Shown piece after piece: positions 54,850 to 64,000 of a stretch of 64,000 bases of DNA (position 1 is its first letter; every line of letters begins with the position of its first letter). Position numbers and translations under genes: made by a program. The notes under the pieces were generated by a model. That model was not told the DNA's origin. It saw nothing but the letters and a program-made list of their open reading frames with translations, and made no database searches. This DNA is from Hoplostethus atlanticus (taxonomy: Eukaryota > Chordata > Actinopteri > Trachichthyiformes > Trachichthyidae). The stretch is taken from contig JAXDDX010000116.1 in the NCBI GenBank assembly GCA_034670405.1, positions 62,001 to 126,000 on the forward strand, given 5' to 3'.

Positions 54850-56780
54850 CTACCTGACAGAAAATTGAGATGCTTTCATGAACTGGCTATAGAGGTTGAA
54901 TCACTATTGTGGTATATCAACGCTAGAGAGTAGCAAACTGGACATTCATTTAGATGAGAATGGCGTGGATTATTACTTTATGGAAGCAACAGTAACAATA
55001 ATATAATAATAATGTTAATGAGAACTGAATTTGATTTCCTCACACTTGATTTGCAGGTACAGACTTTTACATGTGGCTTTTTCACAGTCTCTGAATTCAT
55101 CTGGAGAAATTGTTCTCAAAACCTATTATAGCAGCCACATTATATCAAAGGCTTCCCAAGTCCCTGCGGTGCCAGGCAGGTTGGATGAAATAATGCAGGC
55201 TAGTGGCTTAATAGCCTTCTAACAGGACTCCAAGGAAGTCCAAGAAAGCATTTGATAGATTCATATCAAAGCAGCTTTGGAAACCACAGAGATCGGGGGG
55301 AGCTGTGAATTATGAAAAGATTTTTGCATGTGTGTGGCGAGTATTTTGTGGTCTTGAGCAGAAAAAAAAAAATCCTGAAGGAGCCAATATTTCATTCATG
55401 CAATTACGGTGCTGATTTGAAAGCAAGGGCTCTAAATAAATAAAAATAACAACTACATTTTATTTACGTTTATCTTATCTTAATTAATTATCTACATGTC
55501 CTATAAACATGACATGAAACATGAACCGGTACAACATTTTTCTTGGACTATTGCCAATATTTGAATAGTTTATAAAAAGTGTTCTTTGGTTAGGGAGGAA
55601 TAAAGAAACCAACAAAACCTGGCATAGTGAGGAAGGAAGAAAAGGAGGACATTTTTTTTTAAAAAGTGACCAAAAATGTTTTCTGTTTCTGCCCTTTTTT
55701 TAGTTTTTGCGTTTTTTGTCAATTTTGCACCTTATATAAATAAATGTCAGTCCTTTTTTTCTTTTCGATTTCATCCTTTTAAATCAGTGTGTGAGTTCTT
55801 GTTGGTTTCTTTTTATCTATCTTTGGAAGTAACCTCTTACAGGACATTTCCTCAGAGCACAGATATCCTCCGCTTGCAGTTTAAAGCACCAAAAGACAGT
55901 TCTGATCGATACAAGAAGCCTGAAGAACTATTTTCTGGTGCTCTATGGAACCCTTTTTTGTTAATAGTACCTTTTGGTTATATTGCCTCTGCCTTATTCC
56001 TTTCCACTCTACGTACAAATTGGCTGAATGCGTCAGTAAGTGGTGCGTTGAATTGTCTATTCCAGACCCGTCCAGGTGGTCCCTGGAGAGTGCTTGTTTT
56101 ACATCTCATCCGGTCCACTTTTACAGTTCATTGTTTGCCAATGGAACGAATCCCCTCCTGTGTGCTCATCATTTGTGCGGTGAAAAGCTCTTATCTGGCG
56201 CCCAGCAAGACTCTGGAAAGAAAGATAATCGCTGGAAAGAGAAGGGGGGGGTGGGTAGAGAGGTAGATGATAGAGGGAAAGAGAGGAGGAGGGAAAGAGG
56301 CCACTTAGACACTATGGAAGGATTACCGATTGAGGAGAGATGAGAGAAAAGTGGATGAAAGTGAAGGTGTTGAATTAGGGGTCTTCACCTGTTTTGTCAC
56401 ACATCTTCCTCTTTTGTCTCGTTTTTTGAATCATGCTTTTTCACTATTATCTTTCTGTTTCTCCGACACAAAACAGAAGCAAGGAGGGATTGTTTATGAA
56501 AGTAAAGGATGGAGTAGAGAAGGAGATGGGGAGTGGAAGGAGGCGAGAAGGTAATGAAGAAGGGGAAAGAAAAGTGAGAAGAGAAAAGTTTTTCTCTGTT
56601 CACTAGTCTCTCTCTCTCTCTCTTTCTGTGCATTGTCATTGTCTATCCGAGGAAGAAAGACGGATAGATGTTTCCATTTTTCAGCGATAGTCCCACTAGA
56701 AATGCACCAGAGGGAGAAGAGAAGGAGAAGCATAGGTTGATATTGAGAAAGAAATCAAGACAAAGTAGCAACAACACACA
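54850..56780. other. Intergenic DNA with purine-rich patches
   Basis: No recognised gene. A 196-codon frame at 55676-56266 is open but resembles nothing and has no supporting splice or family signal. GA-rich patches lie at 56215-56300 and 56500-56590. Confidence 0.4.
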
Positions 56781-56817
56781 CACACAGATAGATATATTTG
56801 TGATATATCGACCTATT

Positions 56818-57003
56818 TATTCATACTATATTGACCCATTGATTCGTACTATATCTACCCATTGATTCGTGCTATATTTACCCATTGATTTGTACTATAT
56901 CTACCCATTGATTTGTGCTATATCTACCCATTGATTCATGCTATATTTACCCATTGATTTGTGCTATATTTACCCATTGATTCATACTATATCTACCCAT
57001 TGA
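56818..57003. repeat. Minisatellite, 23-bp unit, 8 copies
   Basis: Unit CTATATCTACCCATTGATT plus (T/C)(G/A)T(A/G), repeated eight times with variation mostly limited to three positions (C/T after ATAT, C/T and G/A before the next CTATAT). Confidence 0.93.
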
Positions 57004-57189
57004 TTTACCACTACTTACTTATCACTGGAGACGAAATGGAAGTCAGAGGGAATTAAACAAGCACCTTATTCTCCATCACAATATTCCTCCCTCGATAAGC
57101 TATTATTACCTCTTGAACAAGCTCCGCCTCCTGCTGCACTTACCATGCATTACTTTTCATAACTATAACTATGAACAGGTGGAGCACAC

Positions 57190-57442
57190 ATACACACACA
57201 CACGCACACGCACACACACACACACAGAGCCAGATAATTCAATGGCAAGTTGCCTATTTAGCCGAACCCTGCCTGTCATGTAGCCGGAGGAGATGCTGTC
57301 TGATCCTGACACTGATCCCACATGTTGACTCTGACCAGCCGCTCCCATTGACACAAAGCAGACAAACAGAGCACATCTGATTCCACATAACAAGAGTAAT
57401 CCCATCACCCATGCACACACACACAGACACACACACACACAC
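57190..57442. repeat. (AC)n microsatellites
   Basis: AC-rich runs at 57190-57225 and 57416-57442 with about 190 bp of unique sequence between them. Confidence 0.92.
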
Positions 57443-57833
57443 ATGCAAAAAGTCAGCACAACATTGGGATTTGGATCCAGAGTAGACTTTGGCTGATATG
57501 GTATGGTATGAAGGCCGATACTAATACTGATATTTTTAGACTTAAGTTACCAGTACACAACATTTTTTGCCAATTTTAAATTTGACCATTTTCATGCCAA
57601 AAAAATAATAAATAATAATAATAATAATATATATATAAGCATTTTTTTACTATCTTCTTTTGTTTCATTTTGTCTCTTGATTTATTTGTTGTGACCACTT
57701 TTTTGTACTAAAGGACAACAAAACACAAACCAAACAAATTTGTTATTATTATAATATCATTAATATCAAAGCCAAGGTAGACTGAATGAAACATCATAGG
57801 CTGGTAAGGTAGTAGCCTGAAAATGGGGTGATA

Positions 57834-58179
57834 TAGGGTTGGACCGATAAGTCTGCCGATATTGGCCTTTTATTAAATATGAGGTCAGGTCCAGTCAGTG
57901 TTGTCCATCTCTGATATGACGGCACTTCCTCCCTGACGCTTCTTTGCACTTTTTATTTTTTCATTTAATTGAAATCCTGTTTTTGTAAATCAATTCTTCA
58001 TTTAAAGGCAGTAATGTATCCCAGATTGTCCCTTACTGTAGAATAGGTGGGTGATGTTTAAAGAGCTGCTAACCCTAAAAGGATTAGAATGGATTAATGG
58101 ATAGATAGTGATACTGAATGATATTGCCACAAAATATGAGCAACTTCAGTCGAAAAATATTGGTATCAGTTGAACCCTA
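57834..58179. mobile_element. Small TIR element (TAGGGTTGGACCGATA family)
   Basis: The left end TAGGGTTGGACCGATAAG and the complement of the right end TAGGGTTCAACTGATACC are inverted, followed by CCGATATTGG / CCAATATT. There is no coding content. Partial copies exist at 4229-4305 and 58858-58910, so it is a mobile family in this genome. Confidence 0.6.
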
Positions 58180-58857
58180 CACCATAGCCGTGGCTGCCTA
58201 GAGAAAAAACTAAACAAAAACAAAACAAGGAAACAAACAAAAAAAAAAGTTCTGCTAAAAATCCAAGTGAGGATGGAGTTGTTGGTTTTTTTTTACGAGC
58301 AAATCTTCGTCTCTCAGAAGTTAATAGTAAACCGCTGGAGGCTGGAAGAAAGTTCCAGCGTTTGTAGGTTGAGTTGTCACTGGAAACTCCTCTCCTTCTC
58401 CAGGTGGTTTCTAGTAGGAATGGGAGAAACTGGTGTATGCATGATAGGATTCACTTTGGCACACAGATGCACACACACATGCCTGTCTCCGGTAGCATTG
58501 TATTATTGATAGAGAAGCAGTCGGAGGGTGATGTTTTGCACCGTGTCTGAATAAATCAACACCATGAATAAATCACCAAATCAAACTGTATTCACAACCG
58601 GGGTAGAGGCCATCAACCTTATCCCGCATCGCTCTCTCTCTCTTTGTTATCTTTTCTTTTCACATTCTCTCACAACTCTCTTTTTTGAGTTGCTCTCCCT
58701 CTTCCCATCCTTCAATCTTCCCTCCTTCTCACTCTGTCTGTCTCATACGGTATATTTTATTCAATTCAATTTAAATCTGCTTTATCGTCACAACAGGAAA
58801 GAAACCTGTGTTGCCAGACCAGTATAGGATGAACTGAGGTAATATTATAAAGAGTAA

Positions 58858-59095
58858 CTATTGGTCCGATATTTGCCTTTTATTAAAATCAGGTATCATC
58901 CAGCCATTGTCGTTATTATTATTATTGTTGATGTTGTTGTTGTTGTAGTATTCTGGGTTTCAATGCAGTTTTAGTGTCTCATGATAGTCTAAATACTGTT
59001 TCAGAGGCTTTTCCACCCTGACAAGAATAAAATTCTGGGGGAAACACTGGGGATTTGTTTTGCCATGAAAATGGTCAAATGTAAAAATACATAGA
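58858..59095. repeat. Fragments of the CCGATATT family and of the 23205 repeat
   Basis: TTGGTCCGATATTTGCCTTT repeats 57846-57870 wording. The stretch near 59000-59085 is the reverse complement of 23205-23325. A short (ATT/GTT)n tract lies between (58912-58945). Confidence 0.55.
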
Positions 59096-59339
59096 AATAT
59101 TGGTAACATTACCTATCATTGCCTTCAAAAAGCCTTTGCCCCCACAATTCCTTGAGAGCTTTTGAGCTTTTCTGCAAAACCCTGACATCCTTTGATCGAG
59201 GAATCATACAGTGTAGGGAATACGCTCCCTCCCACACACCCCGCTTCAAAGGATAATAACTTTTTTTATTATTAGCTATTATCATTTCTTATTAGTTACA
59301 GTGCAAGGAAATCTTTTATCCATATTGAAATCGGGATGG

Positions 59340-59630
59340 GAGTGTCAGGAGGGCAATAACCTTTGACTGGCTTATCTTGAGGTGATATATCATGAGAAAA
59401 GTATCATATAGAGACAAATATTTGAATTTACTCTGCGGCACAGTTTTGTTTATCAGCATATTAAATAATTTTTTATATCTCATATAATCATATATATTAT
59501 GATTGTGAAGGAATGAAACATTAAATAAGGTGTGATCTGAAGTTAGGCATGAGGGCAATAACCTTTTACTGCTTATCTAAATGTAATATCATGATCAAAG
59601 TTTCATATATAGACAAATATTAGTTATTTT
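59340..59630 (+). repeat. Diverged tandem duplication, ~200-bp period
   Basis: GAGGGCAATAACCTTTGACT…TATCATATAGAGACAAATAT (59350-59422) and GAGGGCAATAACCTTTTACT…TTTCATATATAGACAAATAT (59549-59622) are clearly related. Confidence 0.7.
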
Positions 59631-60081
59631 ATTGAGTATCAGGAATAAAAAGGAATTCCAAAGAATTAAAGGGGAATGCCACTTAATTTAAAATGTGAAA
59701 ACAGAAAAATGACAGAAAATCACCCTTAGTGCTCTTAACCAGCTCTGCTCCATCGCCCTTTGAAGTGTATGGTAATGGTGTGTGCTGTTGGTTCTACTGG
59801 AAGTCAACTATATGCACCAAAGGTTAAACTCGACCCTTGTAGATGGTGGACCCATGCTGTGGTTATGATTAATGTAAACACCTGCGTACCTAGTAAACAT
59901 ATTGTTGATGTCATGTTAAAACAAGAGCGGGTGTCCCTGGTAGACGTCTGCATGGTTGTGACAGGTCCCGACAGGTCTTCCCAACTTTGACACCAATCTC
60001 AACCAGACATCTGCGCCGAATGCTGCAGTATAATTCTATTTTGTCTGCCTTCTACATCAAGTGGCTTAGCTTACATAGGCT

Positions 60082-60108
60082 ACACACACACACACACACA
60101 CACACACA
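60082..60108. repeat. (AC)n microsatellite
   Basis: A pure AC run upstream of the Tc1-like remnant. Confidence 0.95.
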
Positions 60109-60284
60109 TGTTGCACCTGTAACATTTTTTTTTTGATAGTCATGAAAGTTAAGTTTAACTTTATTATTTATATACTTAAAACATAAATATAGAGCATATT
60201 AACACAGTAGCATTGCATCATAAGGCAAATTCATTCATCAACTTTGCCATCTTCATCATCTTGACATCATTTCCAACATTTCAA

Positions 60285-61175
60285 CATTATGACTGGCTTT
60301 TGTCTTTTTGTCAATAGTGATTTTCTCCCAGTTTTGGGTTATTGCAAAACATGGCATTTTTGATTGGGACCAAATAGTTCAATTTTGGAGTCATCTGCTT
60401 GAGAACAGAACCTAGGTTCTGGCAAAGTTAAGACAGTCTTTGTTCTTTTTAAAGGTTTCTTCCTGGCTTCCCTGGCATGAATGCCATTTCTATTCAGTTC
60501 TTCTTACTGTTGATGGATGCACAATGACATCAGATGCAGCAATGGACGCTTGTAGATCTCTGGATGTTATTCTTGGGTTGTTTTTAACTAGTTTTAATAT
60601 TTTTCTTGTGGCTCTTGGTGATATTTTAGAAGGACGTTCACTTCTAGTCAGAGGTATTGTCATGCTATATGATATATTTGTATATTATTTGTCTCTCAGT
60701 GGACTGATGGAGCCCAAATCAATGTAATATGACTTTCTAACCTTCCCCAGACTGATGCTCACTCACTACTCTCCTCCTGAGGTCATCTGAGGTCTCCTCA
60801 GATCACAATGTGTTTTTCTTTCACCTGCATAGTAACACCAAACTGAGGTTTCGCTCTCTGTATTTATGGGAGTGCCACAAAAGATCTGACCTTTGATTGG
60901 TTAACTTCATACCCAATTATTTAACTACCTGATTCTACTTACCTACTTGATTTAACTAATGCAAAAAGAGATTCACTTATTTTGTCACCTTTACTTATTC
61001 CCTTTGAACTATTTTAATTTTACTACATGCACAATCTCATGAAAATGAAATGAAAATGGTAAAACAAAAACTTTATTTCAGTAAAGAAAAGGCTAATTTT
61101 GATTAAATAACAATTGCATGGACAAACTCAAAATGTCTATACTTGCACAAGGGGTTCACAAACTTTCAAGCATGA
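60285..61175 (-). mobile_element. Tc1-like element remnant
   Basis: On the minus strand the right edge has TGCTTGAAAGTTTGTGAACC (61153-61172), a terminus used by several fish Tc1-like families. The transposase relic follows at 60290-60680. The opposite end was not identified. Confidence 0.7.
60290..60680 (-). pseudogene. Tc1-like transposase fragment
   Basis: Minus-strand wording RPSKISPRATRKILKLVKNN then PRITSRDLQASI is the second helix-turn-helix of the paired-like domain (G/RRPRKLSxR...NPRxTxxxL). After a deletion and frame change CSQADDSKIELFGPNQKCHV appears, which contains the first Asp of the DDE triad (SDExKxELFG). The sequence then breaks. Much of the catalytic domain is absent, so the remnant is inactive. 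Confidence 0.75.
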
Positions 61176-61179
61176 TTGC

Positions 61180-62960
61180 ATTGGAATGAACATTACAATG
61201 AACAATTACATAATAAATTCACCCGTGTGTTTGAGTGTCCTTGAGCAGATCCAAAATGATGGCACCTTGTAGGCCTCTGAATTCCCAGACAGGTGTTTTG
61301 TTTTTTAGCCCTTCATCCTCTGAGTGATCAGCATGATAGCACCTCCTCGCATGAGTGGATCCCACAGATATGACAGAGAACAGATGTCCACTGCCTTTCG
61401 AGTTCCTGATTGACAAAGTGCAAAAAAAGCAACCTTTATTCATAGGTTTTAAAATAGCCTGTGAGTATACAATCTGCAAATGAATGGAAACACTGCAGCT
61501 GAATCAAAATACACATAAACAGATGATACCCCCCACACACCCCCACACAGCAACACCACCACACAAAGAGCAGTGGAACCAGAAGGACCTCACCCAGGGA
61601 TGGATTGCCCGGTTTGGCCTCTTAAATGTCAGTTTGCTTGTGGTCTTTCTTTTTCACCCCTATGGAGCCAGACAATTATCACTGCAGCTTTCTTTCTTTC
61701 TTTCTTTGAAATATTGTACACTATATCATAAGAAGGAACATGATCTGTCACGGTGCTTGTAATCAAGGAAAAATTAATGGTGCTTGACAGACAACGCCAC
61801 AACTTTGTCCGCACGCCACGTCATGTTTAATGTGAAGGAAACGATGGTGGAGATCTGTCAGAGGTGACACATTTGATCTGAACACCTTCAGCTACGACAC
61901 TCTGTTGCCAAATAACTCAAAACCAAGGACCATGCAACAGAGTTGGTAGTTTCAGACACCTTCAGAAATAATATGAGTTGAAAATATGTTCAAGGTCTGT
62001 ATACAGCACAGGAAAAAAACAGATGACAAACTTTCATGCAATATGGTGGACCCTTTTATCTGAAATTGCTTCACAATGACATCAGTGCATACACTGTAAA
62101 CATGGATACTCCATGGTAGCGTTGGTGCCATGCGTTACCCATTGAGCTGTACAGGAAATGACAGGGAAATGAGGGAAATGACAGGGAAATATTCTAAAGT
62201 GTGATCTTCCCAGTGCTTAATTCTTACTCTTTATTTGACTTGACTGTGACTTTACCACGGCTTGCTCCAGCTCTCTTTACAACCACACTCAGAGAATTGC
62301 GTTGTGCTAGGCCTATGTCCTCAGTCAATCAACTAGAGAATCAAGACATGTCTCCATGGAGGGGCTAGCCTAGAAAAGTGAATGTCAATAAATCATCTGC
62401 CTAGGAGAGGGCTATCAACACAGGTTAACACGCTTTAAATTCCAAGAGAATTGGTCATAGAGCCAGGATGTCACAGAGAAGAAACCTCTTGTTCTTGCCT
62501 ATTTAAACTGAAATTGCTGGCCATGGTCTTGCAGAACAGCCTCAAACTTGGTTTTTAGCGATGGAAAGTTGTACCACGCAGTAACCGCCAGTCATTTGTA
62601 AATACCAGAAGCAGAAGGACAGAAGGACAGAAGTATGGTCAAATCTAGTCAAACTTTGAAAATCGATGAAGACAAAATAACTTTTTCAAAATAATCTCTA
62701 TTTCAGGTCTCCAGTACGGTTAAGGTTAACGGTTAAGTTCTGTCGTCCGTGGCTATATCCCTTCCAAAACCAAAGTAAAACAAAAGTATTACCAGAATAG
62801 ACAACTCAACGCCACCTTTTTGGCCAGTACAAGCCTATTTTATTCATCTTACATTACATTGCATGGACTTAGAGAGGCTTTGTCAACAAACCATAGCCAA
62901 TAACGTTAGGTAGCAATTTCTCCAGGATTATTTGAGGACGAATGGTAATCTTCTTGCAAC
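61180..62960. other. Intergenic DNA
   Basis: No recognised gene or element. A short direct repeat of (GA)AATGACAGGGAAAT lies at 62154-62190. Confidence 0.4.
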
Positions 62961-62966
62961 CCACCC

Positions 62967-63377
62967 TTGGGTCCAAATACAGACTTTCAAAATCGCTGCG
63001 CTGGAACAAAACACAGCACCGAAATGACTGCCGATCATCAGCGCCCTGCAGGAAAAGTTGCTCCTCCGAAAAGTTTTCAAAAATTACAAAGTGTAAAACA
63101 CTTTATGGTAAACCTCCCAAGTACTTGGGAGGCCTGTTTACCACTTATACCATTACCAATGATATACTCGATGTCTGAGACGTATCAGCAGCAGCACAGC
63201 AGCCCAGCAGGACTCATATCAGGGGGAATCAAGCCAAGTTCAAGTCACAGTGGGAATCATATGAGGAGAATCAGACTGGTTTCAACCACCCTGCGGGGAC
63301 GACGAGATGGGAACCAACTACTATTCAACTCCTCTCCGGGGCCTCATAGGAAGCCTATTAGCCCTAAACTGTTCTGA
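62967..63377 (+). other. 136-codon open frame, unrecognised
   Basis: The frame starts MGPNTDFQNRCAGTKHSTEM and ends in HRKPISPKLF. It has no family resemblance, no low complexity and no visible splice or promoter support. It spans the palindrome at 63107-63142. Probably a chance ORF. Confidence 0.15.
63107..63142. repeat. 36-bp near-perfect palindrome
   Basis: GGTAAACCTCCCAAGT meets ACTTGGGAGGCCTGTTTACC, giving a stem of about 16 pairs with a small bulge and almost no loop. Confidence 0.8.
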
Positions 63378-64000
63378 GAATGAGACTGACGACGACAGAA
63401 AACAGAAACTCACTTCTTATTATTCTGTAAGCGATATGAAGAAATAAGATTTGACAAAATAAATCAAACACACCAGTTCAACAATCTCTTCAGTTTCATG
63501 AAAAAGCTCCTTATTTATGCGGTGAGGGGTCACTGTGTCATTTTAGCTGCAAAATGTGTTTATTTGTTATGTACTGAATACATAATAACAGTGTTGATAG
63601 ATAGTCTGTTGTGGTTTAATTGGTATTGTTCTGTATGAACCTTGTCACCTTGCCGCTTTGGCATTGCATGGGATCCTCTGTACCATGCCAGGAGAGCAGC
63701 CATTGAATTTGACTCAATTGAATTGAATTGAAAGAGACACAGCCAGAGAGAGACAAATGCATGAAGGGCACAATTAGGCTGGATTCAATTGACAATATTC
63801 ATAAAATAATTAAATATATTTCTGGATGCACCTTCGGTCTAGCCCCAGTAATAAAGCATTGAGAACCCAGGAGCTGAAAAGTGTCCATGTGAGTAATTTT
63901 GACGACTACATATTTAAAAATGTTAAAATATGTATATATTTTGACTACAAAATCTCATGTTTGTTTTAAAAAAATATATATTTTTTTTTATAATGCTTTG
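63150..64000. other. Intergenic DNA to the window end
   Basis: AT-rich, with a short AATTG repeat near 63715-63732 (CAATTGAATTGAATTGAA). No recognised features. Confidence 0.45.

Noticed and set aside
55676..56266. 196-codon open frame
   Set aside because: No family resemblance, a Phe/Leu-rich start caused by T-rich DNA and no supporting signals. A chance frame is more likely.
56818..57003. CRISPR-like array of regular repeats
   Set aside because: The units are contiguous without unique spacers and the DNA is eukaryotic. It is a minisatellite.

Overview
The window looks like gene-poor, repeat-rich intergenic DNA from a ray-finned (teleost) fish. The evidence is composition and content: dense (CA)n/(GT)n and (GA)n microsatellites, L2/CR1-type and Rex1-type LINEs, a tRNA-headed SINE with a LINE-like tail, Ty3/gypsy LTR elements, and many hAT, PIF/Harbinger, piggyBac, Tc1/mariner and CACTA-like DNA transposons. 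The species cannot be named from the sequence. No intact, recognisable single-copy host gene was found. Almost all long open frames are transposon remnants or translations of microsatellites.

Layout. 1-1.1 kb: a small Harbinger-type element carrying only a Myb/SANT gene. 1.1-5.6 kb: microsatellites, a tRNA-derived SINE and unassigned repeats. 5.6-7.56 kb: a piggyBac element with TTAA ends that lost its catalytic core. 8-11 kb: (ACT)n arrays and a duplicated 305-bp unit. 11.7-12.4 kb: a LINE fragment, then a G-rich minisatellite whose arms are inverted around (GT)n and which ends in telomere-like repeats. 13-14.2 kb: a hAT tail and a LINE 3' end. 15-18 kb: direct repeats, a Tc1 MITE and a TIR element. 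19-24 kb: mostly featureless AT-rich DNA.

24.2-33.8 kb is a Ty3/gypsy retrotransposon with two LTRs, a tRNA-Leu-type primer-binding site and degenerate protease, RT, RNase H and integrase. It is interrupted by a hAT element (perfect 8-bp target duplication), an L2/CR1-type LINE with an open 561-codon frame, and a piggyBac-like derivative. 34.1-37.0 kb is a four-level nest: a probable solo LTR holds an L2-type LINE, which holds a Harbinger element with a precise 3-bp target duplication, which holds a tRNA SINE. 37.6-39.1 kb is a broken hAT transposase. 39.4-42.4 kb has a GC-rich TIR element with a ~200-bp (GA)n tract, then an L2-type and a Rex1-type LINE head to head. 42.9-44.5 kb is another hAT element, and 45-45.9 kb a further LINE fragment.

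45.92-52.10 kb is the most interesting region. CACTG...CAGTG ends and shared subterminal motifs bracket about 6.2 kb that carries a promoter-like first exon, a C2H2 zinc-finger reading frame and a multi-exon gene resembling the multicopy teleost 'SAMD3-like' (PB1-like N-terminus) family. Its four 3' exon segments join in phase 0 at canonical splice sites, although the first coding exon is frame-broken. The remainder to 64 kb is microsatellites, a 23-bp minisatellite, small DNA-transposon fragments, a Tc1-like transposase remnant and unassigned sequence.

The genes here do not act together in a pathway. They are independent selfish elements layered by successive insertions, so the window is best read as an insertion history.
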